A stretch of DNA of 8,324 bases from an uncultured Armatimonadota bacterium (GTDB taxonomy: Bacteria; Armatimonadota; Armatimonadia; Armatimonadales; Armatimonadaceae): contig CAIWTR010000650.1 in assembly GCA_903915615.1 (NCBI GenBank), positions 1-8,324 of the forward strand. The letters run 5' to 3'. The position numbers and the translations under genes were made by a program. Below are positions 1-5,189 of this stretch, piece after piece (position 1 is the stretch's first letter; every line of letters begins with the position of its first letter). The notes under the pieces are model-generated. The model saw only the letters and a program-made list of their open reading frames with translations. It did no database searches and was not told the origin of the DNA.

Positions 1-89
1 CAGTGTTCGACAGAGTGTGGCTGAATTCATGCATCCACGGGATGTCCGAGAGCCTTGAAGAACCGGGATTTCTTGGATGGATTTCGGGT

Positions 90-105
90 TTACAAGGTCA
101 AGGTG
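90..105. repeat. 16-bp direct repeat, copy 1
   Basis: TTACAAGGTCAAGGTG occurs here and again, identical and in the same orientation, at 657-672. This copy lies 22 bases beyond the stop codon of the helix-turn-helix gene. The two copies bracket that gene almost exactly. They could be operator sites or the scar of a recombination event; the sequence does not decide. Confidence 0.6.
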
Positions 106-126
106 ACGATTGCCGTCCTTATTCCG

Positions 127-678
127 CTAGTCGTTCTCTTTTGGATCATAAAAATGGTCGTACACGCCTGCTTCGACCATCATGTCTGTCATAGAGTCCA
201 TCGCAGCTTTTCGCGTCGCTGCACGGACTTGCTGGTAAGCAACCACATTGGATAATCGCGCCCGGCGGTGCTTACCGGTGCGGTCACACGGGATGACGCC
301 ACTGTCCATCAAACGGACCATGTATTGCCTGGAAACGCCGACAAAGTCAGCTGCTTCCTGTGTTGTCATCACCCGATGCCTGCTAAGGAGGAGGAGCTCG
401 TCATCCTGGTGCATCGCTTTTACGACTGTTGCCAGAACGCTGATCAGGTTTTCTGGAAAATCAACCTGACTCCCGGATGCATCATGGATGTAAGCCCTTG
501 CTTCACCAGCTGCCAGACGCAGCAATACATCCATTTCCGTTGCTGAAATGGAATGCGGACCAAGTGTTGACTCGGTGATGACTGGCATGAATTCATCATA
601 CATAAATTCGCTATAAACGCAACCCGACTCAGAAGCCATCTGGGCCATGTTGACAATTACAAGGTCAAGGTGTTCCAA
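127..678 (-). CDS. Excisionase-type helix-turn-helix protein, probable antitoxin/regulator
   Basis: The 183-residue reading carries a MerR/excisionase-like DNA-binding segment at about residues 104-150: MTTQEAADFVGVSRQYMVRL, then a GVIP..RTGKHRRAR wing and a VAYQQ helix. This matches the C-terminal half of the 'excisionase family' proteins that usually precede a PIN-domain toxin and act as antitoxin and autorepressor. The N-terminal ~100 residues are acidic and unrecognised. The start is uncertain: the longest reading begins at a TTG (676-678), while ATGs at residues 11 (646-648) and 14 are equally plausible, and none has a Shine-Dalgarno sequence. If residue 11 is used, the TTGACC inside the 657-672 repeat falls upstream and could serve as a -35 box. 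Any toxin partner would lie beyond base 1. The minus-strand frame after the stop stays open to the edge but shows no PIN motif. The family call is good; the antitoxin role is inferred from family habit. Confidence 0.72.
   Translation of the reverse strand: MEHLDLVIVNMAQMASESGCVYSEFMYDEFMPVITESTLGPHSISATEMDVLLRLAAGEARAYIHDASGSQVDFPENLISVLATVVKAMHQDDELLLLSRHRVMTTQEAADFVGVSRQYMVRLMDSGVIPCDRTGKHRRARLSNVVAYQQVRAATRKAAMDSMTDMMVEAGVYDHFYDPKEND
657..672. repeat. 16-bp direct repeat, copy 2
   Basis: This is the second copy of the 16-mer found at 90-105. It lies inside the first codons of the longest reading of the helix-turn-helix gene, or in its leader if the ATG at 646-648 is the true start. On the minus strand it reads CACCTTGACCTTGTAA and contains TTGACC, a possible -35 element, so an autoregulatory operator is one explanation. 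Confidence 0.55.
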
Positions 679-743
679 ATGTCGAATAATGGCACATACA
701 AGCGCTTCGGCAACACAAAGCCGCGCGCCAGCAAGCTATCTAT

Positions 744-1616
744 TTGGAGATGACACCCACGATGTTCCGAAACACCACAAACAAGATTCGCCACAGCTAC
801 CTCGCCTTCGGCGCGGACACGCGCAAGGTCGAGGAGGATGGCCGTGTATCGTGGACGCATCCGCTGAACACCCGGGATGGCTGGGCGTTACCAAATGGCA
901 ACTACCTTCTTACGATCACGCGTCAGAATGGCTGGCCAAACGGCGGTGTGATGGAAGTGGACCCAAAGGGCAACAAAGTAGTTTGGGAGCACAAGGGCAC
1001 GCAGTCCGAGGTCAACACCAGCCAGCGCTGCGCGAATGGCAATACGCTGCTTGTTGAAGCGGGTGCGAATCCAAGGCTGCTCGAAGTGTCGCCAAGCGGC
1101 AAGGTGGAGGTCGAGATTGCGCTGAAGGCGCAGACACGCGATCACCATATGCAGACCCGGATGTCGCGAAAGCTTGCGAATGGCAACTACCTGGTGCCGT
1201 ATTTGTTCGATACCTGTGTGCGCGAGTTCACAGCGGATGGTCGTATTGTCTGGGAGGCGAAGACGCCAAACTGGGCATTTAGTGCGCTCCGGATGAAGAA
1301 TGGCAATACGTTGGTGTCGTGTACGTATGGCAACATCGATGTCGAATTCGACAAGAGCGGCAAGAAGGTCTGGCAGGTCACCAACGATGAACTCGCGGGT
1401 GCCCCCTTCAAGGACTGCTGCGGCGCGCAGCTGCTCCCAAATGGCAATATCGTGCAGACGGCCTACGGCGCGAGTGGGATTGCGGTCAAGCTGGTCGAGT
1501 TCAACAAGAACAAGGAAGTGCTCTGGGCGACATCGGATGGCCTCGGCCACGGCATCCACCACTTCCAGATCCTGACAACCAACGGCGTCGCGCTGCCTTT
1601 GGATGCGGTGAAGTAG
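744..1616 (+). CDS. NGN-repeat beta-propeller protein (aryl-sulfotransferase/PQQ-propeller-like), no signal peptide
   Basis: This 290-residue protein consists of repeated blades with an N-G-N turn at residues 51, 98, 146, 186 and 233, spaced about 40-48 residues. Each turn is followed by a hydrophobic strand and a 'V.E.D..GK.VW' strand (VMEVDPKGNKVVWE, VREFTADGRIVWE, DVEFDKSGKKVWQ). It ends in GIHHFQIL. This is the pattern of beta-propeller proteins related to arylsulfotransferase/PQQ-like propellers that are common in planctomycetes and usually exported. The enzymatic role is unknown, and I see no basis for claiming sulfotransferase activity. Possible starts are TTG 744, ATG 750 and ATG 762; a GGAG at 746-749 suits ATG 762 best, with a long spacing of 12. 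The frame upstream is closed by TAA at 687-689 and contains no hydrophobic segment, so there is no signal peptide. The N-terminus may have been lost when the neighbouring helix-turn-helix region arrived. It is divergent from that gene. Confidence 0.75.
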   Translation: MEMTPTMFRNTTNKIRHSYLAFGADTRKVEEDGRVSWTHPLNTRDGWALPNGNYLLTITRQNGWPNGGVMEVDPKGNKVVWEHKGTQSEVNTSQRCANGNTLLVEAGANPRLLEVSPSGKVEVEIALKAQTRDHHMQTRMSRKLANGNYLVPYLFDTCVREFTADGRIVWEAKTPNWAFSALRMKNGNTLVSCTYGNIDVEFDKSGKKVWQVTNDELAGAPFKDCCGAQLLPNGNIVQTAYGASGIAVKLVEFNKNKEVLWATSDGLGHGIHHFQILTTNGVALPLDAVK

Positions 1617-1654
1617 GCGCGGCGGCTTTTGACCGCTATCTATCTATAAACTTC

Positions 1655-1686
1655 TGCAGGGGCAGGCTTCCACGCTTGCCCTTTTT
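1655..1686 (+). terminator. Hairpin plus T5: REP-like element acting as probable terminator
   Basis: GGGCAGGC (1660-1667), loop TTCCAC and GCTTGCCC (1674-1681) form an 8-bp stem with one G-U pair, followed directly by TTTTT (1682-1686). It lies about 45 bases after the stop of the propeller gene. The hairpin belongs to the same family as the perfect copy at 1801-1826, but only this copy has a T-run and the required orientation, so a repeat appears to serve as an intrinsic terminator. The position and T-run support the call; activity is inferred. Confidence 0.6.
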
Positions 1687-1730
1687 CGTGTGTATCTACA
1701 AACGTGCGCGGAATCTAAAAAATTCTGTGT

Positions 1731-1754
1731 AGGGGAGGGGTGCCACGCCCTCTC
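1731..1754 (+). repeat. REP-like hairpin, decayed GGGAGGG subtype
   Basis: GTAGGGGAGGGGTGCCACGC starting at 1729, followed by CCTCTCG, is an imperfect copy of the GGGAGGGC/GCCCTCCC subtype seen at 2825 and 3054, in reverse orientation. The similarity extends into the flank: AAATTCTGTGTAGGGGAGGG here matches the reverse complement of the copy at 3054-3088. The GTAG tetranucleotide precedes the stem. Confidence 0.6.
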
Positions 1755-1800
1755 GTAATGTCGGATGTCCGATGGCGATCCAAATGTCGAGTCCGGCTTT

Positions 1801-1827
1801 GTAGGGGCAGGCTTCCACGCCTGCCCG
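1801..1827 (+). repeat. REP-like hairpin, GGGCAGGC subtype, perfect stem
   Basis: GTAG is followed by a perfect 8-bp stem, GGGCAGGC (1805-1812) and GCCTGCCC (1819-1826), around the loop TTCCAC. The GTAG overlaps the stem by one base. A GTAG or GTGG tetranucleotide 5' of a hairpin is the hallmark of bacterial REP elements recognised by RAYT (TnpA_REP) nucleases. Confidence 0.7.
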
Positions 1828-1890
1828 CACGTTTCGATGACCAACATCTGCAGACAATTGACCGAGCCGTAACGTCAGATCCGTTACCAC

Positions 1891-1915
1891 GGGCGGACAC
1901 GCCAGCCCTCCCCTT
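1891..1915 (-). repeat. Chimeric REP-like sequence with mismatched arms
   Basis: The left arm GGGCGGACAC is that of the subtype at 3132 and 3297. The right arm AGCCCTCCCCT is that of the subtype at 2825 and 3054. The two arms do not pair with each other, so this looks like a recombinant of two repeat subtypes or a composite decay product. Confidence 0.45.
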
Positions 1916-1935
1916 CGCAGATTTTTGGAACATTC

Positions 1936-2352
1936 CTACCCGAGCAACACCTCGACACCCTCCGCCTCCGCGGCGGCGAGGAGCTGTTTATCAAGCGATG
2001 CCAGCCTGGCGCCGCGGGTGCGGGCACAGTGGATGTAGGCTGCATCGTAACTCGTGATGCCATTGCGCTGGGCGATAGCGATTACATCGGTGAAGATCTG
2101 CGTATGCATGGATGTATCAACCGTAATCGGCAAGTGCTGAAGGTAACGCAGCGCCTGCTGCGCACCGGATGCTGACAACGTTCCACGTCGCTGCGCCTGC
2201 ACCAGAAAGTTCGCCACTTCGAGCTGGAAATGCGGAGGAAGCGTAACGATTGCACCATCATCAATCGCATCAAGGACGGCATTGGGAATAGCCATCGGAC
2301 TGTCCTGTACGAGGAGCGCCACGACAACCGATGCATCCAAAACCAGCTCCAC
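1936..2352 (-). CDS. vapC: VapC-type PIN-domain toxin (ribonuclease)
   Basis: The 138-residue length is typical of VapC toxins, PIN-domain RNases that cleave specific RNAs when freed from their antitoxin. The conserved acidic metal-binding residues are all present: D6 (LVLDAS), E45 (LEVANF), D103 (SYDAAY) and D121 (SLDKQL). LPPHFQLEVANFL and the C-terminal GVEVLLG also fit the family. The start is a GTG at 2350-2352 that shares one base with the TAG stop of the upstream antitoxin (TAGTG), with AAGGA about 11 bases upstream, so translation is probably coupled. The toxin and antitoxin form a two-gene operon. The gene appears intact. The specific RNA target cannot be read from the sequence. The vapC symbol is by fold and context; the antitoxin is of Phd/YefM rather than classical VapB type. 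Confidence 0.88.
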   Translation of the reverse strand: MELVLDASVVVALLVQDSPMAIPNAVLDAIDDGAIVTLPPHFQLEVANFLVQAQRRGTLSASGAQQALRYLQHLPITVDTSMHTQIFTDVIAIAQRNGITSYDAAYIHCARTRGARLASLDKQLLAAAEAEGVEVLLG

Positions 2353-2597
2353 TAGTAACGCCTGTCCTTGCTGATTAGTGAGAGGGCATCTGATGTCTCC
2401 ATCTCAATCTTGTACGGAAACGCACGCAGCGCGGCCGTCGCTTCGCGCACCGTCATCGATTTGCCATGCTCTATATACGGACGCAGCACCGCAATCGGCC
2501 GGCCATGCTTGGTAATCGTGATGTATTCGCCACTTTCGACATCCGCGAGCAGGGATGCCAAATGCGTCTTGGCTTCATAGGATCCAACAGTCTTCAT
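2352..2597 (-). CDS. Phd/YefM-type antitoxin of the PIN toxin
   Basis: This 81-residue protein begins MKTVGSYEAKTHLASLL, followed by V.SGE.I.ITKHGRPIAVL.P, the Phd/YefM antitoxin fold. That fold binds DNA through its N-terminal half and neutralises the toxin through its C-terminal tail (about residues 50-81, MTVREATAAL...ALSLISKDRRY). It sits directly upstream of the PIN toxin with a 1-nt overlap, the usual antitoxin-first order. The ATG at 2595-2597 has no Shine-Dalgarno sequence. A TATTCT at 2606-2611 (minus strand) lies so close that the transcript could be nearly leaderless. Tandem 11-bp repeats just upstream are a likely autoregulatory operator. Confidence 0.87.
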   Translation of the reverse strand: MKTVGSYEAKTHLASLLADVESGEYITITKHGRPIAVLRPYIEHGKSMTVREATAALRAFPYKIEMETSDALSLISKDRRY

Positions 2598-2605
2598 GTG
2601 TACGA

Positions 2606-2640
2606 AGAATATCGTTTAGACCAGTTTTAGACCAGTTTTA
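2606..2640 (-). promoter_or_regulatory. Tandem 11-bp repeats: probable toxin-antitoxin operator/promoter
   Basis: TTTAGACCAGT occurs twice in exact tandem (2615-2625 and 2626-2636), followed by a truncated third TTTA. The 11-bp period places the sites on the same face of the DNA helix. They lie 18-39 bases upstream of the antitoxin start and next to a TATTCT possible -10 (2606-2611), where autorepression by antitoxin or complex is expected. Function is inferred. Confidence 0.5.
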
Positions 2641-2673
2641 AATGTCACAGGTTTTGATGTGATAGAGGCCTCT

Positions 2674-2697
2674 GTAGGCGCAGGCCCGCACGCCTAC
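2674..2697 (+). repeat. REP-like hairpin, variant
   Basis: GTAGGCG (2674-2680) pairs with CGCCTAC (2691-2697) around a 10-base loop. GTAG leads the element, and GCAGGC...CACGCCT resembles the copy at 1801. It faces the oppositely oriented copy at 2729, giving a head-to-head pair about 31 bases apart, as in compound REP (BIME-like) arrangements. Confidence 0.55.
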
Positions 2698-2728
2698 ACA
2701 CACCTATCAGATTTACGAAACGCCAAAC

Positions 2729-2753
2729 GGGCAGGCACAGAGGCCTGCCCCTA
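2729..2753 (-). repeat. REP-like hairpin, GGGCAGGC subtype
   Basis: A perfect 8-bp stem of GGGCAGGC (2729-2736) and GCCTGCCC (2743-2750) surrounds the loop ACAGAG, followed by CTAC. Read on the minus strand it starts with GTAG followed by the hairpin, as in the copy at 1801. Confidence 0.68.
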
Positions 2754-2824
2754 CGAAAGGCTTTTTAAGATACTGATTGCATTAGACCGAATCGGCGGAC
2801 AGCATCTGATCAGTCACTCTGTGC

Positions 2825-2850
2825 GGGAGGGCGTGGCAGCCCTCCCCTAC
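2825..2850 (-). repeat. REP-like hairpin, GGGAGGGC subtype
   Basis: A perfect stem of GGGAGGGC (2825-2832) and GCCCTCCC (2839-2846) surrounds the loop GTGGCA, with CTAC following (GTAG on the minus strand). It is followed by GCGGAGGATTT and then directly by the first 136-bp module. Confidence 0.7.
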
Positions 2851-2873
2851 GCGGAGGATTTCGTCCATCGAGT

Positions 2874-3009
2874 CGGCGCATCGAGCGGAGCGCGGTGTGT
2901 GCCAGAGGCCGGAAGCACCAGCGCCCAGGCAGTGCCGCCAGTTGTGCAAGTATGGTTCCCATGGGCGCCTTGGTGGAGGCCGGAGGCGGATACCGCGTGA
3001 AGCCAAATG
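2874..3009. repeat. 136-bp direct repeat module, copy 1
   Basis: This module is repeated at 3344-3479 with the same length and seven mismatches (positions 2900, 2904, 2914, 2987, 2989, 2992, 3000), about 95% identity. The central 72 bases (2915-2986) are identical. CACCAGCGCCC (2916-2926) can pair with GGGCGC-CT-TGGTG (2963-2975), giving an 11-bp stem with a 2-base bulge. Each copy is preceded at the same distance by a REP-like hairpin and a CGGAGG linker. It resembles no element I recognise. Confidence 0.85.
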
Positions 3010-3053
3010 TAAAGGCCGAATGGGTTATCACAGAAAGGCAATAACGTTTCCGC

Positions 3054-3079
3054 GGGAGGGCGTGGCAGCCCTCCCCTAC
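3054..3079 (-). repeat. REP-like hairpin, GGGAGGGC subtype
   Basis: The stem and loop are identical to the copy at 2825 (GGGAGGGC, loop GTGGCA, GCCCTCCC), followed by CTACACAGAATTT. That flank is shared with the reverse-oriented copy at 1731, so the mobile unit is longer than the hairpin alone. Confidence 0.7.
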
Positions 3080-3131
3080 ACAGAATTTATTGGACCATGA
3101 CGGCGCAAAGATCGGACATCCAGAAAGGTGC

Positions 3132-3156
3132 GGGCGGACACAGCGGTCCGCCCCTA
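3132..3156 (-). repeat. REP-like hairpin, GGGCGGAC subtype
   Basis: A perfect stem of GGGCGGAC (3132-3139) and GTCCGCCC (3146-3153) surrounds the loop ACAGCG, followed by CTAAGTGGAGGATTT. Both arms differ from the other subtypes at matching positions. The tetranucleotide here is TTAG on the minus strand instead of GTAG. Confidence 0.66.
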
Positions 3157-3296
3157 AGTGGAGGATTTGTAAACAAAGGCCAGATCGGCGATTGTCCGAT
3201 GGCAAGTGAAAAATCGAAACCGGCCCAGTTGCCCGCAGATACCTTTTTGGAAACGGGTCCATGAACAAAGGACCAAGAACACTCATCCGTAATCGC

Positions 3297-3322
3297 GGGC
3301 GGACACGGCGGTCCCCCCTACA
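3297..3322 (-). repeat. REP-like hairpin, GGGCGGAC subtype, one mismatch
   Basis: GGGCGGAC (3297-3304) pairs with GTCCCCCC with one mismatch, followed by CTACACGGAGGTTTT. It precedes the second 136-bp module at nearly the same distance as the hairpin at 2825 precedes the first. Confidence 0.6.
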
Positions 3323-3343
3323 CGGAGGTTTTACACATCAAAC

Positions 3344-3479
3344 CGGCGCATCGAGCGGAGCGCGGTGTGCGCCGGAGGCCGGAGGCACCAGCGCCCAGGC
3401 AGTGCCGCCAGTTGTGCAAGTATGGTTCCCATGGGCGCCTTGGTGGAGGCCGGAGGTGTATGCCGCGTGGAGCCAAATG
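3344..3479. repeat. 136-bp direct repeat module, copy 2
   Basis: This is the second copy of the module at 2874-3009, offset by 470 bases. The internal inverted repeat is intact (3386-3396 with 3433-3445). A 12-bp direct repeat, GGAGGCCGGAGG, lies on both sides of it (3374-3385 and 3445-3456). Changes between copies alter the possible encoded residues freely, so the module does not look protein-coding. Confidence 0.85.
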
Positions 3480-3614
3480 CGTACATCTGAATAATGAATC
3501 ATCCACATCAGCGCCTGAGGACACGCCTGCCCGCCGCTCCTCCGATGTTTCAATCATTAACCTATTTATTGCATCGTTACGTCCGAAGACAATACACTCA
3601 CGACAACGTAAGGC

Positions 3615-4898
3615 ATGTTCAATCAACACGTGGGCACTTCGAAAACCCCACGCGCAAACAGCCACACGAGTAAACCAACCGTAATGCACAAAACAAGTAC
3701 GCCATTTGCACACTATGTTAAAGAAACATGGCTGGCAGTCACAGAACCTGTTTCAGGCATCGTGTCAACATCGCGAACCGCATCCGGGACGCCAAAGTTA
3801 CCCGCACTGGATGGCCTGAGAGCCATCGCGATGCTAATGGTTTTCATTTTTCATGCCTGGGAATACGGTGGAAAGCACTACTGGGTCGTTTCCGGTTTAC
3901 AAGTCGGGAAAATACTGAGTCACTTCAATCTGGGTGTCGATCTCTTCATCATTCTCAGTGGCTTCTGCTTGTATTGGCCTGTCCTACATCACCCGGAACG
4001 CTTCAAACCCAAGCAGTGGTTCATTCGCAGGTTTTGGCGAATTGCGCCAGCGTACTACGTCAGCATTTTATTTATTGTGCTCGCGCCCCTGCTTGCGAAT
4101 GTGCTGCTGAAAAAGCTGAATATGCCAGCCATTGCAGACCCACCACTGTCCTTCTTCCAGCTGTTTTCACACCTAACCTTCACGCACTCCTTCCATCCAA
4201 CAACACTCTTTGGGATTCAAGGCGTCTACTGGTCGCTCGGTGTCGAAGCCCAGCTCTATGTCCTCTTCCCAATCGCTCTGAAACTAGTCAACAGGTTTGG
4301 AATCTTCGTAACCATCGTGTTAATGGCTTTGATCTCGGTGTGCTGGCACCTCTCCTGGCCCACACTGCTTCCAAAAGAATGGCACATGGTCGGTGAGTTT
4401 TCCGTGCTTGCGAGGCTGTTCCAGTTCGGATTCGGGATGGCCATCGCGGCCTTCCACCACAAGCGGGACAGAATACTGCATTGGTCGCTCTATCCGGTTG
4501 CAGCCTGCCTACTCATCCTCAGCCAAGCGACCTTTGTGACGAGCTCTGACTTGCCCCTCGAAATCGCATTTGTAACCATCGCGCTAGCACTCCTGGTCGC
4601 ACTCCTCGTCAAACCACATCCGTTCGCAAGCTTTATGAAAACCAAAAGCTTGGTCTTCCTTGGGACGATTAGCTACTCGATGTACCTCTTGCATCAACGC
4701 ATCACTTGGGGCATCGGCGGAACCGTCAAGGCCATCTTGAAGCTACCAGATTCCTATTCCTTTGTGATTTGCATGGTGGTCGCGCTGCCGATTGTGATTA
4801 TCATCTCGACAGTGTTCTACATCCTAGTTGAGCGACGATTTGCACAGGGAATACAGCGTAAGAACATCGATGTAACAAACGCTCCCTCTGGCGCCTAG
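3615..4898 (+). CDS. Membrane acyltransferase, Acyltransferase_3 (OafA/YrhL) family
   Basis: Proteins of this family are integral membrane enzymes that transfer acetyl or other acyl groups to polysaccharides, lipids or other surface molecules. Family marks in the 427-residue reading are LPALDGLRAIAMLMVFIFH (62-80, with the conserved H80), GVDLFIILSGFCLYW (107-121), FIRRFWRIAPAYYVS (136-150), GVYWSLGVEAQLYVLFP (203-219) and LGTISYSMYLLHQ (349-361). Hydrophobic spans fit about ten membrane helices. The first ~58 residues precede the domain and are polar. The start is uncertain: ATG 3615 (residue 1) or ATG 3684 (residue 24), with no good Shine-Dalgarno sequence for either. The last 23 residues (from about 4828) lie in a tandem repeat unit that recurs twice after the stop codon, so the C-terminal tail is duplicated downstream. 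The substrate is not predictable. The family call is secure. Confidence 0.9.
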   Translation: MFNQHVGTSKTPRANSHTSKPTVMHKTSTPFAHYVKETWLAVTEPVSGIVSTSRTASGTPKLPALDGLRAIAMLMVFIFHAWEYGGKHYWVVSGLQVGKILSHFNLGVDLFIILSGFCLYWPVLHHPERFKPKQWFIRRFWRIAPAYYVSILFIVLAPLLANVLLKKLNMPAIADPPLSFFQLFSHLTFTHSFHPTTLFGIQGVYWSLGVEAQLYVLFPIALKLVNRFGIFVTIVLMALISVCWHLSWPTLLPKEWHMVGEFSVLARLFQFGFGMAIAAFHHKRDRILHWSLYPVAACLLILSQATFVTSSDLPLEIAFVTIALALLVALLVKPHPFASFMKTKSLVFLGTISYSMYLLHQRITWGIGGTVKAILKLPDSYSFVICMVVALPIVIIISTVFYILVERRFAQGIQRKNIDVTNAPSGA

Positions 4899-4932
4899 TA
4901 CATCTACGTACACGCACTTTCAAGCGAAGCCA

Positions 4933-5040
4933 ATGCGCGGCTGGATTAGTAGACTGGATACGGGAGACATTGAGCGTAGATTTGCACAGGGAATACAGCG
5001 CAAGAACATCGATGTAACAAACGCTTCCTCACGCGCGTAG
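4933..5040 (+). pseudogene. Mini-ORF in repeat units 1-2: fused start of the small gene and acyltransferase tail
   Basis: The ATG at 4933-4935 is the repeated equivalent of the ATG at 5217 of the downstream gene. It reads in frame across the unit boundary: MRGWISRLDTGD, then IERRFAQGIQRKNIDVTNAS, ending at TAG 5038-5040 (35 codons plus stop). The second part matches the acyltransferase C-terminus, with synonymous differences (CGTAGA versus CGACGA for RR). It may be a by-product of duplication, or expressed. No strong Shine-Dalgarno sequence is present. Confidence 0.4.
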
Positions 5041-5101
5041 TACATCTATGTTCACGCACTTTCAAGCGAAGCCAATATGCGGCTGGAATATTGGACTGGA
5101 T

Positions 5102-5182
5102 ATGGGAGACATTGAGCGACGCTTTGCACAGGGTATTCAGCGCAAGAACAACGATGTAACAAACGCTTCCTCTGGCGCGTAG
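5102..5182 (+). pseudogene. Second mini-ORF in repeat units 2-3 (acyltransferase tail copy)
   Basis: In this unit the ATG equivalent to 4933 is altered to ATA, but a downstream ATG (5102-5104) opens MGDIERRFAQGIQRKNNDVT and runs to TAG 5180-5182 (26 codons plus stop). Third-position changes dominate the first part (CGACGC for RR, GGTATT for GI). It is most likely a fragment of the duplicated 3' end. Confidence 0.35.
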
Positions 5183-5189
5183 TACACCT

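Larger units (their letters stand above)
1617..1935. other. Intergenic stretch with four REP-like hairpins
   Basis: No coding sequence is convincing here: the open frames are short, overlap on both strands and show no recognisable protein. The stretch holds REP-like hairpins at 1655-1686, 1731-1754, 1801-1827 and 1891-1915. The first three run in one orientation (GTAG or GCAG side first); the last runs in the opposite one. It separates the convergent ends of the propeller gene and the PIN toxin gene. Confidence 0.7.
2598..3614. other. About 1-kb repeat-rich intergenic region
   Basis: I see no convincing gene in this kilobase; open frames exist on both strands only because the repeats are GC-rich. 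It contains the toxin-antitoxin operator, six REP-like hairpins (2674, 2729, 2825, 3054, 3132, 3297) and two copies of a 136-bp module (2874-3009, 3344-3479). A further decayed REP-like fragment (GGACACGCCTGCCCGCC) lies near 3519-3537. The promoter of the acyltransferase should lie near its right end: TTGCAT at 3569 and TACACT at 3593, 18 bp apart, are a weak candidate. Confidence 0.65.

Noticed and set aside
1..126. PIN toxin partner for the helix-turn-helix protein at the left edge
   Set aside because: The minus-strand frames up to the edge, including ATGs at 32-34 and 28-30, show no D-containing PIN start motif; too short to judge.
655..753. Plus-strand frame NYKVKVFQMSNNGTYKRFG... ending at TGA 751-753, thought to be a remnant of the propeller N-terminus
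   Set aside because: It is not in the propeller frame, has no signal-peptide character, and its upstream part is antisense to the helix-turn-helix gene.
888..1562. Long minus-strand frame (224 codons) opposite the propeller gene
   Set aside because: It is antisense to a clearly coding gene with blade repeats and has no family features; it is a codon-composition shadow.
1740..2057. Plus-strand 105-codon open frame overlapping the PIN toxin end
   Set aside because: It runs through REP-like hairpins and antisense to vapC, has biased proline/arginine composition and shows no recognisable motif.
2659..3000. Open frames over the 136-bp modules (plus: ...QVWFPWAPWWRPE...; minus: ...APMGTILAQLAAL...)
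   Set aside because: Both copies keep the frame only partly. Differences between copies change residues freely and one copy stops early, so this looks like GC-rich repeat DNA rather than a gene.
1655..3322. Possible CRISPR array from repeated ~23-bp palindromes
   Set aside because: Spacing is irregular, orientation varies, stems differ between copies, and genes lie between them; the pattern fits REP elements, not CRISPR.
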